Part shown: positions 29,683 through 39,443 of the stretch, one piece after another | How the letters are laid out: every line of letters starts with the position of its first letter | Numbering within the stretch: position 1 is the stretch's first letter | DNA from: Pseudomonas avellanae BPIC 631 | GTDB lineage: Bacteria > Pseudomonadota > Gammaproteobacteria > Pseudomonadales > Pseudomonadaceae | Length of the DNA: 43,700 bases | Direction of reading: 5' to 3' | NCBI RefSeq assembly: GCF_000444135.1 | Contig: NZ_ATDK01000087.1 | Span: forward strand, 1 to 43,700 | The notes under the pieces: model-generated | Told to the model about the DNA's origin: nothing | The model's input: the letters and a program-made list of their open reading frames with translations, nothing else | Database searches by the model: none | Position numbers and translations under genes: made by a program

Positions 29683-29772
29683 GAAACACGTTCCTTCTTG
29701 AAATGAATATAAAGAGCCGGAAGTTAACCACGAAAGCGTGCCGCGGCCTATATCGGATAATTCCGAATTTGC

Positions 29773-30690
29773 TCAGGAAACCAGCCTGTCCCGGATATCA
29801 GGGTGGTCACACAATTCCACCAGCCAATCGACGAACACCCTGACGCGTCGTGACAGCTGCCTGTGCGGCGGATAAAGCGCCGTCAGCGCCAATGGCGGTG
29901 GACGGTGCCTGCGCAGCACCTCGACCAGCGTGCCGCTGCGCAATTGCCCGGCAATGTGGTAGCGCGGCACTTGTATCAGGCCGAAGCCGGCCTCGCAGGC
30001 AGCCACGTAGCCATCGGCGCTGTTGACCGAGATCGAACAGGCCAGGCCGTGATCAGGCGCCCCGCCTTCCCCCACAAACTCCAGACCATAGCGTTTGCTG
30101 GTGCTGGCCGAAAAATATTCGATGACCTGATGGTGCGCAAGGTCCTCCAGTTGCAGCGGCGTACCGTGCTGTTGCAGGTACTCGCGACTGGCGCAGGTGA
30201 TCTGGGTCAGGCTGCCCAACGGTCTGGCGACCAGCACCTCGTCCAGTGCAGCACCTGCGCGCAGCACGCAGTCCACGCCCTCGCGAATCAGATCGACCGG
30301 CCTGTCACTCATGCCGATCTCCAGCCGCACTTGCGGGTAGCGCCGGGTGAATTCAGGCAACGCAGGAATGACCACCATGCGCCCCAGACTGACCGGCAGG
30401 TCGACGCGCAGCAAGCCCTTGGGCTCGGCGCCGGTTGATGAAAATGCAGCCTCGGCGTCATCCAGATCGGCCAGCAGGCTCACGCAACGCAGGTAATACG
30501 CCTTGCCGTCGGGTGTGGTGCTGACCTGACGCGTGGTGCGCTGCAAAAGCTGGACGCCCAGATGAGCTTCGAGCTGCTTGATCAGAATGGTCACTGAGGC
30601 GCGAGGCATGTGCAGGCTGTCGGCGGCCCTGGCAAAGCCGCCCAGCTCGACGATACGGGTGAACACGCGCATGGCGTTGAATCGATCCAT
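29773..30690 (-). CDS. LysR-family transcriptional regulator
   Basis: A 305-residue LTTR with an N-terminal winged helix-turn-helix (MDRFNAMRVFTRIVELGGFARAADSLHMPRASVTILIKQLEAHLG, split here by function, about 1-60) and a C-terminal substrate domain of the AaeR/DmlR-like subgroup (beginning GLLRVDLPVSLGR). The start at 30690 is the usual family start; a frame reaching 30732 would add 14 unlikely residues. Its target is unknown. It precedes tpx by 90 bases in the same direction, so it could regulate that gene, but the two genes are not commonly linked. Confidence 0.9.
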   Translation of the reverse strand: MDRFNAMRVFTRIVELGGFARAADSLHMPRASVTILIKQLEAHLGVQLLQRTTRQVSTTPDGKAYYLRCVSLLADLDDAEAAFSSTGAEPKGLLRVDLPVSLGRMVVIPALPEFTRRYPQVRLEIGMSDRPVDLIREGVDCVLRAGAALDEVLVARPLGSLTQITCASREYLQQHGTPLQLEDLAHHQVIEYFSASTSKRYGLEFVGEGGAPDHGLACSISVNSADGYVAACEAGFGLIQVPRYHIAGQLRSGTLVEVLRRHRPPPLALTALYPPHRQLSRRVRVFVDWLVELCDHPDIRDRLVS

Positions 30691-30795
30691 GATTACCGGC
30701 AGCCTGAATAGAGAGAGCGTGTGAAGGGTCACACTGTTTTAACAGGTTAAACCGGTTGAAAACAGGCCGGTGCCATCACAGCAGCTGGCCAGTGC

Positions 30796-33700
30796 TCAGA
30801 AGTCCCTTTTATAGAAAATATCCAGCGAACTGGCAACCCCGCTGGCCGCCTCAAGGTATACACGCTTGCTCAGCAGGTAACGCAACGCAATGGTATTGGC
30901 AGGTTCAAACACACCCACCCCATAGCGCAGGCTGAGTTTTTCGGTGATTTTGCCGCTGGCCACCACATTGGTCTTGTCGCCGGTGCCTGAGGTGTCCAGC
31001 TCGAAGTCCTTGATGCCGAGGTTATCGGCCAACTTGCCGGTGGTCGATGAGCTGCCTGCCACACCCAGCGCCAGCGCAGCCTGGGCAACCATGTTGTTGT
31101 CTTCACCGGAAGTGCTCAACGGCCTGCCCATGACCAGGTAGGAGAGCGCCTGCTCCTGGCTCATGGCCGGTTCGGAAAACACTTCGGTGGTGGGCTGCTC
31201 GGCACTGCCGGTCAGTCGGATACCGGCAATCACGTCGTCGGTCTGGCGGATAGCCTCGATGTCCAGATAAGGCTGGTCCACTGGGCCGGCGAACAGCAGG
31301 CGTGCCTTGCGAATCGTCAGCCGTTGCCCGTAGGCACGGTAACGGCCGTCATTGAGGTTCAGTTCGCCACGGGTATCCAGATTGTCGCCAATGTGCACAC
31401 GACCGACCAGATTGGCGGTCAGCCCGAAGCCGCTGAAGCTGAGTTTTTCCTGGCCGACTTCGACATTGATGTCCATGGCCACGGCCAGCGGTGGAGCGCC
31501 CTCCTCGGTCTGCTGCCCGACAATCACGGTGTCGCCCGACAGTTTGACAGTAGACGGCGGCAGCTCACGCACGGTGATCGCGCCCTTGGGTACCAGCACC
31601 TTGCCGGAGATGGCCAGCCGCTCGCCCTGCATGGAAATCTTCAGGTCAGGCGCTGCCTCTACCGCCGCGTAGGGTTCGACATTGATCGGCAGGCGCGAGC
31701 CCTTGAGGCTCACATCGACCAGCAGGCTCTGACCCCAGGCGACCTGACCGCCGATGGCGCCCTGTCCGGTACTGCCGCTTTTCCAGCCGCCGTTGATCTG
31801 CACGCTTTCGCCGGCAATCAACGCTTGGACCTTGAGGTCGTGCAGCTCCATCGGCAATTCGGCACCCGCCACTTCGCCACCCTCCAGGGTCACGCTGCCA
31901 TTGACCAGCGGTGCCAGCAAACTGCCGGACAGTCGACCACTGCCGTTCAAGCGCCCGTTGAGCTTCTGCACCATCGGCGCAAACGGCCGTGCCACGGAGA
32001 TGTCCAGGCCGGACAGATTGAAGTCGCCCGCGAGGGGCTTGTCCTTGGCCAGTGGATCAATCTGCGCATTCAACAGCAAGCGGCCCAGTTTGCCGCCTTC
32101 AAAATCCAGACGCGAGTTGATGCGCTTGGGTGTCAGGGTGCTGGCGAGCTTCAACGTCTGGTAGGGGAAATCCAGCCACTGGTCGTTGTTACGAACCCGT
32201 AATGTGCCGCCTCCTGCGTCAATACTGATCTGGCCGCTGGGGCCTGCCGCCGGTATATCAAGCTGAACGTCGGCATTCAATGTGCCCTTCCAGGCGAAGT
32301 CCTTCGGCATCCATTGCGCCAGACTGTCGAGCGGGAAATTCTTCAGTTGGTAGCGCAGACGTGGGTCAGGCATCAGACGCTGATCGCCACCGCACAGACT
32401 GGCGGCCCCGGACAGCCAGCAATGCGCGCCGAAACTCAGCCTGCCGTCGGCCAGCCGTTCGATTTTCGCTGGCTGTTGCAAGCGCCAGTTCTGCCCGCCG
32501 CTCTGCACCGTACCGCTGGCCAGTCGGCCACGCCAATTGCCGTTGTCCAGCCCGCCGTCAAGTGCGATGGCCAGTTTGAGCAGCGGGCCTTGAAGATCCA
32601 GCTTCAACTGCTGCGCCTTGAGCGTGCCCTGAGCATCGATCAGCAGGGTACCCAGCGCAGTGTCGCCAGCCTGAATACCGACGCCTTTCACATTGAGGGT
32701 CGCACGTTGCGCCTGATCCAGCCGGGCAGTGAGCGCAAGGTTTTGCAGACGATTGTCCTGCAACGCGAGCTGGCTGCCCTGCAAGGCCAGTTGGCCCTGC
32801 GGCGTTTGTAGTGTTCCGGCCAGATCCAGCCGGCCTTTGACCTGCCCCTGCAAACGTGGCCACAACTGGCCCAGCCGCGGCAGATCGAGGTCAAGTTGAC
32901 CTTTCAAGCGCTCCTGCAGGCTGCCGGTGCCCTGGATACGGTTATCACCCAGGCGAATATTCAGGCTGCTGACAGTCCACTGCTGATCGCGACCGTCAGC
33001 CTTGGCCTGCAACACAGCTGGCTGACCCCGCAAGCGCCCTTTCAAATCCAGGTCTGCGTTGAGTTCAAGCTGCTCGTTTCTGAACTGGCCCTTGCTGCGC
33101 AACGGACCTGCCAGCGTGCCGGGCAGCTCGGCGACCCAGAACGAAGGGTCCAGCGCGCTCAGGTCCAGCGCCGTGTCCCAGCCGATACCGTCAGCGAATT
33201 GCAGGTCCAGGTGACCGCTGGCCTTGCCCTGCCCCGCAACCACTTCCAGCTGCGGCAGGTGGATCGCTTGCAGGTTGCCACTGAACGGGCTGACCACTGT
33301 AAACGCGCCGGCAGGCCCTTTGAGGCTGGCGTTGAAATTGCCCAGATAATTGCCGTCAGTGTAGGAAACCTCGCCCTTGAAGGCGTGCAACGCCACTTGA
33401 GGTTCGGACGCCACGGGGTACAGACGCTGCCAGGGGAAGTCCAGCCAGTCGATGTTCGCATCGGCCGAAAAACCGTTCTGCCAGTTCAATTTGCCATTGA
33501 TGGCTAAACGCTGTTGATCGTCGGCGGCGAGGTCCAGCGCAGCAATGCTTGCCCCGTTGGCATCTACGCGCCCCTGCAACGCAAGGGCCACAGGGCCTTT
33601 TTCCGCAGGCAGACTGGCCGAGCCGTTGATCAGGTAGCCCGAGTCGAGATTGCCCTCGGCGGTCAGCAGCAACTGGTCCAGTTGCAGGGTGTCGGGCAAG

Positions 33701-34485
33701 GCGGCGCTGGGTTTGAAGTGCTCGGCCGTCAGCTTCAACCGGGCTGGCTGGTGCTCTGCCAGCGGCTGCAGCTCGCCACTCAATACACCGGACAGGTAAC
33801 CGCTGCTGTCAGCCTTGAGCTGCAGGGTCTTGAGCACGTCGCCCTGAATATCCAGGGCCAGCGTCCACGGCTGGCCGTCCTGCGGCGGAAGCTGCAATTG
33901 CCCTTTTGCGGTCAGTGGCCAGTCGCCTTCCGGCTTCAGCAGGCCATTGAGGTCCAGAATCAGCGCATCGCGTTGCAGGTGCGCGCTGTCGATCTGCAAA
34001 CCTGCGGCGGTCCAGTGTGCCGCCAGCTTGAGGTCGCGCAATTGCTCGACGCCATCGAGTTGCAGGCTGCCCAGTTGTACATCGCCCAGTTGCAGCGCGA
34101 GCGGCAGCTTGAGCGCGGGTAAATTGACAGGGCCTTCGTCGCTCGGCGCACCGCTTGGGGGAAAGCGCAACAGCACTTGACCGGCGTGCAAGCGGTCGAT
34201 GCACAGGGTCATTTTCAGCAGGCAGGCTGGCGTCCAGGCAAAGGCGACAGCTTGCACCTCGACACGGTCTTCGCCCTGCTGCCACACCAACCGCTCAGCG
34301 TTCCACTGCCCGCCCAGCCGGCCCTGAAAGTTTTCCAGTTGCAGGCCCGGCACGCGCGCCAGCGCCCAGCGGCTGCCGGCCTGAGTGCCGAGCAGCAGCG
34401 AAACACTGACGATCACCAGCAGCAATAATGCGATCAGGCTCACCCCGACAATCTTCGCGGTGCGCTTGATGTTCATCCTGTTCAC
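30796..34485 (-). CDS. tamB: Translocation and assembly module subunit TamB
   Basis: TamB (1229 residues) is an inner-membrane-anchored protein spanning the periplasm. It starts with one membrane helix (VGVSLIALLLLVIVSVSLLLG, about 13-33), then a long beta-taco groove made of repetitive amphipathic strands. The C-terminal DUF490/TamB domain includes LRGELNLNDGRYRAYGQ- and PAMSQEQALSYLVMGRPL-like motifs, ending SLDIFYKRDF. With TamA it aids outer-membrane protein assembly and phospholipid transport. The start is either GTG at 34485, overlapping the tamA stop as GTGA, or ATG at 34476; neither has a good ribosome site, which itself suggests coupling to tamA. Confidence 0.94.
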   Translation of the reverse strand: MNRMNIKRTAKIVGVSLIALLLLVIVSVSLLLGTQAGSRWALARVPGLQLENFQGRLGGQWNAERLVWQQGEDRVEVQAVAFAWTPACLLKMTLCIDRLHAGQVLLRFPPSGAPSDEGPVNLPALKLPLALQLGDVQLGSLQLDGVEQLRDLKLAAHWTAAGLQIDSAHLQRDALILDLNGLLKPEGDWPLTAKGQLQLPPQDGQPWTLALDIQGDVLKTLQLKADSSGYLSGVLSGELQPLAEHQPARLKLTAEHFKPSAALPDTLQLDQLLLTAEGNLDSGYLINGSASLPAEKGPVALALQGRVDANGASIAALDLAADDQQRLAINGKLNWQNGFSADANIDWLDFPWQRLYPVASEPQVALHAFKGEVSYTDGNYLGNFNASLKGPAGAFTVVSPFSGNLQAIHLPQLEVVAGQGKASGHLDLQFADGIGWDTALDLSALDPSFWVAELPGTLAGPLRSKGQFRNEQLELNADLDLKGRLRGQPAVLQAKADGRDQQWTVSSLNIRLGDNRIQGTGSLQERLKGQLDLDLPRLGQLWPRLQGQVKGRLDLAGTLQTPQGQLALQGSQLALQDNRLQNLALTARLDQAQRATLNVKGVGIQAGDTALGTLLIDAQGTLKAQQLKLDLQGPLLKLAIALDGGLDNGNWRGRLASGTVQSGGQNWRLQQPAKIERLADGRLSFGAHCWLSGAASLCGGDQRLMPDPRLRYQLKNFPLDSLAQWMPKDFAWKGTLNADVQLDIPAAGPSGQISIDAGGGTLRVRNNDQWLDFPYQTLKLASTLTPKRINSRLDFEGGKLGRLLLNAQIDPLAKDKPLAGDFNLSGLDISVARPFAPMVQKLNGRLNGSGRLSGSLLAPLVNGSVTLEGGEVAGAELPMELHDLKVQALIAGESVQINGGWKSGSTGQGAIGGQVAWGQSLLVDVSLKGSRLPINVEPYAAVEAAPDLKISMQGERLAISGKVLVPKGAITVRELPPSTVKLSGDTVIVGQQTEEGAPPLAVAMDINVEVGQEKLSFSGFGLTANLVGRVHIGDNLDTRGELNLNDGRYRAYGQRLTIRKARLLFAGPVDQPYLDIEAIRQTDDVIAGIRLTGSAEQPTTEVFSEPAMSQEQALSYLVMGRPLSTSGEDNNMVAQAALALGVAGSSSTTGKLADNLGIKDFELDTSGTGDKTNVVASGKITEKLSLRYGVGVFEPANTIALRYLLSKRVYLEAASGVASSLDIFYKRDF

Positions 34486-36206
34486 AGTTCCGGCCCCATC
34501 GAGAAGTGCAGGCGAATGCCGCCGTCATCGTCCAGCGCGTGGGCCAGATCGAGACGCAGCGGGCCTACCGGTGATACCCAGCGCACGCCGAAACCGACCC
34601 CTGTCTTAAGGTCCGGTTTGTCCAGGGTGTTGAACGAGTTGCCTTGATCGACAAACGTCGCCAGTCGCCACTTTTCGGCAATCGAGTACTGGTACTCGAC
34701 GCTCCCGGCAAACATGTAACGCCCGCCAATGCGGTCGCCGTCGGAATTGGTCGGTGAAAGCTTCTGGTAGTCATAACCGCGCACGCTCTGATCGCCACCG
34801 GCAAAAAAGCGCAACGACGGTGGAATCGAGGTGTAACCGTCTGTGAGGTTGCCGCCGAACTGCACACGGCCAAGAAAGCGGTGGTTCTGGGCGACGGTCG
34901 TCAAGCCTTTGAGCAACACATTGGCATGCACCAGGTTGGCGTCCGACAACAGGCCCTCTTTGGCTACTTGCGTGTCGAATTGCAGACGGTAGCCCTGATG
35001 CGGGTCGATACGATTGTCGCTGCGCAGGTACGAGTAGCTGATGCCCGGCATCAACAACGTGCTCAAGCCCTCGTCGTCACCCAGGCGGTACTCTTCACGC
35101 TGCCATTTAAGGGAAATGACCCGCTCCCAGCCGCTGGGCAGCTTGCTGTGCCATTCGGGGCCTGCGGTGAGCAGCTTGCTGAGGCTGTCGGTGCCGGCAA
35201 TCTCTTCATATTGATAACCACCGGCGTAACGCAATTTGTCGGTCAGCGGTGGATCGAGCGGCACGTCGTACCACAACCCGACGTTTTGCCGTGGCGCGGA
35301 AATCTCCGATTCGAAGCCGTAGCTGTGGCCTTGCGGATTGGCCCAGTGCCGGGTCCAGTTGGCCTTGCCGCGCGGCCCAACGTCAGTGGAATAGCCAAGG
35401 CCGAGCCCCATGGTGCGGGGCTTGCGGGTTTCCAGCTGGACTGTCACCGGAATGACCTGATTTTCGGCCGCAGTCGGTGCAGCGTCCACCCGCACGCCTT
35501 CAAAATAGCCGCTGGCCTGCATGGCCTGAGTCAGTTCGGCGATCATCTGTGAGTCGTAAGGGGTATTTTCCTTGAACGGCACCATGCGCTTGAGCAGGTC
35601 TTCATCGAACGGTGTGTTACCGCTGAACATGACTTTGCCCAGTGAATAGCGCGGACCGCTGTCATACACCAGTTCGATGTCGGCAACCCCGGCCCGCGGG
35701 TCGATAGCCAGACGCTGGCGGGTGAAACGACCGCTGAAAAAGCCATAGCGAGACGCCTGATTCTGGATCAGGCGCTTGGCGTCCTCGTAGTTGCCATGGT
35801 TGAGCACCGCACCGGTCTTCAGCGCATCACTTTTCGGCACCTTGAACGCCTGGAGCGACGCCGCCGGGCCATCGACGCGGATGACCACATTGCGCAGGTG
35901 AATGGGCTCACCCGGCTGAATATTGATGATCAGGCGCAGGTCTTCACCGTCCTTGATCTCGCTGTCGATCTGCGCCTGATAGTAGCCGAGCGCCTGCGCG
36001 GCTTTCTCGGCCTGCTGCTCGGCGCCCAGACTGAAATTGCGCAGCGCCTTGGCATCACGATCGCCGAGATCGCCTACATACCCTTCGACATTGGTCTTGA
36101 GGTCCGGGTTGGCGGGCTTGATCCTGACGTCAAGGCGGGCCTGGGCAAGCGCCGCAGCACTGACGGTCATCAGAAACAGGCTGCTGAATAGTCTGAAAAG
36201 CTTCAT
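34482..36206 (-). CDS. tamA: Translocation and assembly module subunit TamA
   Basis: TamA (574 residues) is an Omp85-family outer-membrane barrel. A signal peptide (MKLFRLFSSLFLMTVSAAALAQA) is followed by three POTRA domains (to about residue 265). The barrel carries the family motif VRGYDYQKLSP and ends HFSMGPEL. The start at 36206 coincides with the signal peptide; a longer frame to 36269 is excluded. It is translated just before tamB with which it overlaps, forming the Tam complex. TamA is proposed to help assemble autotransporters and usher-type proteins, so the autotransporter at 5789 is a possible client. Confidence 0.94.
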   Translation of the reverse strand: MKLFRLFSSLFLMTVSAAALAQARLDVRIKPANPDLKTNVEGYVGDLGDRDAKALRNFSLGAEQQAEKAAQALGYYQAQIDSEIKDGEDLRLIINIQPGEPIHLRNVVIRVDGPAASLQAFKVPKSDALKTGAVLNHGNYEDAKRLIQNQASRYGFFSGRFTRQRLAIDPRAGVADIELVYDSGPRYSLGKVMFSGNTPFDEDLLKRMVPFKENTPYDSQMIAELTQAMQASGYFEGVRVDAAPTAAENQVIPVTVQLETRKPRTMGLGLGYSTDVGPRGKANWTRHWANPQGHSYGFESEISAPRQNVGLWYDVPLDPPLTDKLRYAGGYQYEEIAGTDSLSKLLTAGPEWHSKLPSGWERVISLKWQREEYRLGDDEGLSTLLMPGISYSYLRSDNRIDPHQGYRLQFDTQVAKEGLLSDANLVHANVLLKGLTTVAQNHRFLGRVQFGGNLTDGYTSIPPSLRFFAGGDQSVRGYDYQKLSPTNSDGDRIGGRYMFAGSVEYQYSIAEKWRLATFVDQGNSFNTLDKPDLKTGVGFGVRWVSPVGPLRLDLAHALDDDGGIRLHFSMGPEL

Positions 36207-36265
36207 GGGCGTGGATGCTAACACGATCGACGGGCTGCACTGGAAGCCCACGAATAGTCGGAGAT

Positions 36266-36937
36266 TCAAAACGTTACGTCAGGCACCGGCAGTGAAACCT
36301 GAGGGTTTGGGTGAAAAAACACGTGCTCTCGGACGGGTCCTACCGCTATCTCTCCGATTTCCTCATAGCCCTGTCGTTTATAGAACTCGAGATAACGAGG
36401 GTTCCCGGTATCAACGACGATACCTTGCGAATTTTCGTCCACGGCGCACCAGTCGTGCAGCGCTGCAAGCAATTGCTCGCTCAGGTCCTGGCCCAGTTTC
36501 TGGCCCTGAAACTCCGGGTCCAGCCCGATGAGCGGCAGCACATGGACAGTTTCGGAAGGCAGGCATGCCAGCACGGCATTGTAGTAAGCCAGATACCGCT
36601 GAGTGCAGCCCAGGCCGGTGTCCATGACCATGCGCAAGCGCCAGGCCCAGCTCTCGGTGACGCCAAGACGACGCAGTGGCGGCGCGATCAGCGCGACACC
36701 CACCAGACGATCTTCCAGAAACAGGCCCAAGGCAGGCTGGTTCTGCAGAAAGTGTTGTTTGACCAGTTGGCGAATGGTCGCCAGTACACGTTGCTCGTAC
36801 CCTTCGCGTTCGGCATTGAACAGATAAGCGAACGTCGGGTCGTGCCGATAGGCCCTGAACAGCAAGGCACGGGTTTCACGGGAGTAACCACTGTCGAGTT
36901 GGCGGATTTCGCCCGTGATGGCAGCAGGTAGGGACAT
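36266..36937 (-). CDS. GNAT-family N-acetyltransferase
   Basis: A 223-residue cytoplasmic protein with a GNAT fold: an acetyl-CoA-binding loop QGQKLGQ (near 155) after strand HVLPLIGLDPEFQ, and the terminal GIVVDTGNPRYLEFYKRQGYEEIGEI motif (about 175-200). The N-terminal 60 residues are divergent. A GAGG site lies six bases before the start at 36937; the longer frame to 37063 overlaps the xthA promoter region. The substrate is unknown. It is divergent from xthA with a gap of 190 bases. Confidence 0.85.
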   Translation of the reverse strand: MSLPAAITGEIRQLDSGYSRETRALLFRAYRHDPTFAYLFNAEREGYEQRVLATIRQLVKQHFLQNQPALGLFLEDRLVGVALIAPPLRRLGVTESWAWRLRMVMDTGLGCTQRYLAYYNAVLACLPSETVHVLPLIGLDPEFQGQKLGQDLSEQLLAALHDWCAVDENSQGIVVDTGNPRYLEFYKRQGYEEIGEIAVGPVREHVFFHPNPQVSLPVPDVTF

Positions 36938-37127
36938 AAAGGGCCTCGTGTTAACGGAATGCGTCTGGCGCAGCGGTTTTTGCAAGCAGGCTTTCGAGTG
37001 ATGGCCATTGATAACAGTTCCAATAAATTGTCCAACCATCCGTTTGGCACGCACCTGACGCAAGGCTGGTCCTCAACCGGCAGGTCGGCTAGCATCGCCG
37101 TTTGTTTTTGCTCAGGACCGCTGTTTT

Positions 37128-37940
37128 ATGAAAATCGTCTCGTTCAACATCAATGGTCTGCGCGCTCGACCGCATCAGTTGGCGGCGCTGATCGACAAAC
37201 ACCAGCCTGACGTGATCGGCCTGCAGGAAACCAAGGTCTCGGACGAGCAATTCCCTCTCGCGGACGTCGAAGCGCTCGGCTATCACGTGCACTTTCACGG
37301 TCAGAAAGGCCATTACGGCGTCGCTCTGCTCTCGCGCAATCCACCACTGGCCCTGCACAAGGGTTTTGAAGGTGACGACGAGGAATCCCAGAAGCGCTTC
37401 ATCTGGGGCACCTACGCTGACAGCAATGGCCAGCCGGTGACGATCATGAATGGCTACTTCCCGCAGGGCGAAAGCCGCGACCACCCGACCAAGTTTCCGG
37501 CCAAACAGCGTTTCTACGAGAACCTCCAGGCGCTGCTGGAAGGCCACTTCAGTAATGAGCAGCCGCTGATTGTCATGGGCGACGTGAACATCTCTCCCCA
37601 GGATTGCGACATCGGTATTGGTGCCGACAATGCCAAACGCTGGCTGAAAACCGGCAAATGCAGCTTCCTGCCCGAAGAGCGCGAGTGGATGGAACGCCTG
37701 AAAAACTGGGGGCTGGTGGACAGCTTCCGGTATCTGTATCCAGAGGTCAGCGACCGCTTCAGCTGGTTCGACTATCGCAGCCGCGGTTTTGAGGATGAAC
37801 CCAAACGCGGCCTGCGCATCGACCTGATCATGACCTCGACCGGCCTGCAGCCGCGAATCAAGGCAGCCGGCGTGGATTACGATTTGCGCGGCATGGAAAA
37901 ACCCTCTGACCATGCGCCGATCTGGCTTGAATTGAGCTGA
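37128..37940 (+). CDS. xthA: Exodeoxyribonuclease III
   Basis: XthA (270 residues) is the AP endonuclease/3'-5' exonuclease of base-excision repair. Metal- and catalysis-related residues are all in place: N7 (SFNING), E34 (GLQETK), Y110, D152 and N154 ([10 protein letters not shown]), D232 (IDLIM) and D261-H262 (SDHAPIW). Length and order match E. coli ExoIII. It stands alone in this orientation, and no SOS box or other obvious operator was seen before it. Confidence 0.96.
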   Translation: MKIVSFNINGLRARPHQLAALIDKHQPDVIGLQETKVSDEQFPLADVEALGYHVHFHGQKGHYGVALLSRNPPLALHKGFEGDDEESQKRFIWGTYADSNGQPVTIMNGYFPQGESRDHPTKFPAKQRFYENLQALLEGHFSNEQPLIVMGDVNISPQDCDIGIGADNAKRWLKTGKCSFLPEEREWMERLKNWGLVDSFRYLYPEVSDRFSWFDYRSRGFEDEPKRGLRIDLIMTSTGLQPRIKAAGVDYDLRGMEKPSDHAPIWLELS

Positions 37941-37949
37941 CAAGGCCTG

Positions 37950-37995
37950 CCGTTGCGCGCCCCGTCTGCATTGCGTGCAAAGACGGGCGCAACGG
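37950..37995. repeat. Long imperfect hairpin downstream of xthA
   Basis: The arms 37950-37967 and 37981-37995 pair over 15 bases with a three-base bulge in the left arm; the 13-base loop holds its own small dyad TTGC-GT-GCAA. No T-run follows. It may end xthA transcription with help from Rho, stabilise the RNA 3' end, or be a solitary REP-like element. Confidence 0.5.
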
Positions 37996-38058
37996 TCGAG
38001 CAACCGTCATATTCCGGCAATCTTTCTGACTTATTCTCCCGTCACCTTTCCGTGATTC

Positions 38059-39414
38059 ATGGTGACGCTGATGCTGCGCGCTCTGCTAACGGCGCTGATC
38101 CTGTCGAGCGCCACCCTGCCCCTTGCCGTTCTGGCGGCCCTGCCAACGCCTGCCGGCGATGGGCCTGCCTTGCGCATTCAGGGCTCCAATACCATCAATG
38201 CTCAGTTGGGGCCGGCGCTGGCTGAAGGGCTGATGCGCCAGCAAGGCTTGCAAGCGGTGCAGACCGTTGCCGGCAACGTGACCAATGAACAACGCGTCGT
38301 CGGCACCAGCGCGACAGGCCAGTTGGTCAGCGTCGAGGTCGCCGCCCACGGCTCGGGCACCGGTTTCGCGGCCCTTAAAGCCGGTAACGCGGACATTGCC
38401 GCCTCCTCCCGACCAATCAAAGACCAGGAGGCGAAGGAATTGAGCAGTTTCGGCGACCTGAAAAGCGCTGTTGGCGAGCAAGTCATTGCTATCGATGGCG
38501 TTGCCGTGATCCTGCATCCGGGCAACCCGCTGCGGCAATTGGACACCCTGCAACTGGCGCGCATTTTCAGCGGCGAAATCAAGGACTGGAGCGAACTGGG
38601 CGGCAATCCAGGTGCGATTCACATCTACGCTCGCGATGAAAAGTCCGGCACCTACGAAACCTTCAAGGAACTGGTGCTTGCCAAATACGGCAAGAACCTC
38701 TCCGCCACAGCGCTACGCTTCGAGTCCGGCGAGCAACTTTCCGACGAGGTCAGCAAAGACCTCAATGGTATCGGTTTCAGTGGCCTGCCATCGGTCAGGC
38801 GCGCCAAGGCGGTGGCGATAGCCGACGGTGACTCGCGGCCCATGCTGCCGACCATAAGCCTGATTGCCACCGAGGATTATCCGCTGTCACGCCGTCTGTA
38901 CCTGTATGTGCCGCCGGCGGCTCACCAGCGCTGGGCGCAAGCGCTGGTGCGCTTCACGCAAAGTGCCGAGGGTCAGGCCATTGTGGCGCAGAGCGGGTTT
39001 GTCTCGCAGACCGTGCAGGCGCTCAAGGTGCCGCCGACGGCACAGATGCCTGCGGATTATCAGGCGCTGGCGCGCAAGGCCGAGCGCCTCTCGGTCAATT
39101 TTCGTTTTGCACAGGGTAGCGCCAGGCTGGACAACAAGGCGCAGCAAGACCTCAAGCGCGTCGCCGAGTACCTGAAAGCCAGCGGCAAGCTGAACCAGCA
39201 GGTGACACTGGTCGGCTTCGGTGACGCCAAGAGCGATCCGGCACGCGCGGCCCTGCTCTCCCGGCTGCGCGCCATGGCGGTGCGTCGCGAGCTGATAAAA
39301 AGCGGCGTGACCTTTCGCGACATCCTTGGCCTGGGCGACGAAATGCCCGTCGCAACCAACGACATCGACGACGGCCGGATCAAGAACCGCCGCGTCGAGG
39401 TCTGGGTGCAGTAG
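38059..39414 (+). CDS. PstS-like binding protein fused to an OmpA peptidoglycan-binding domain
   Basis: The 451-residue protein begins with a signal peptide (LLTALILSSATLPLAVLAA). Residues 30-300 resemble phosphate-binding proteins: LRIQGSNTINAQL, GTGFAALKAGNADIAASSRPI, ARIFSGEIKDWSELGG and ARDEKSGTYETFKELVL. Residues 340-451 form an OmpA-type domain (NFRFAQGSARLDNKAQQDL, VTLVGFGDAK, KNRRVEVWV), which should bind peptidoglycan. It is therefore a periplasmic, cell-wall-tethered binding protein rather than part of a normal ABC importer; no pst genes adjoin. It could store, sense or deliver phosphate or a related ligand. The start may be 38059 or the ATG at 38071. Confidence 0.85.
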   Translation: MVTLMLRALLTALILSSATLPLAVLAALPTPAGDGPALRIQGSNTINAQLGPALAEGLMRQQGLQAVQTVAGNVTNEQRVVGTSATGQLVSVEVAAHGSGTGFAALKAGNADIAASSRPIKDQEAKELSSFGDLKSAVGEQVIAIDGVAVILHPGNPLRQLDTLQLARIFSGEIKDWSELGGNPGAIHIYARDEKSGTYETFKELVLAKYGKNLSATALRFESGEQLSDEVSKDLNGIGFSGLPSVRRAKAVAIADGDSRPMLPTISLIATEDYPLSRRLYLYVPPAAHQRWAQALVRFTQSAEGQAIVAQSGFVSQTVQALKVPPTAQMPADYQALARKAERLSVNFRFAQGSARLDNKAQQDLKRVAEYLKASGKLNQQVTLVGFGDAKSDPARAALLSRLRAMAVRRELIKSGVTFRDILGLGDEMPVATNDIDDGRIKNRRVEVWVQ

Positions 39415-39443
39415 TCGAGGTCTGGAAGCCGTAACCGCCGTGC

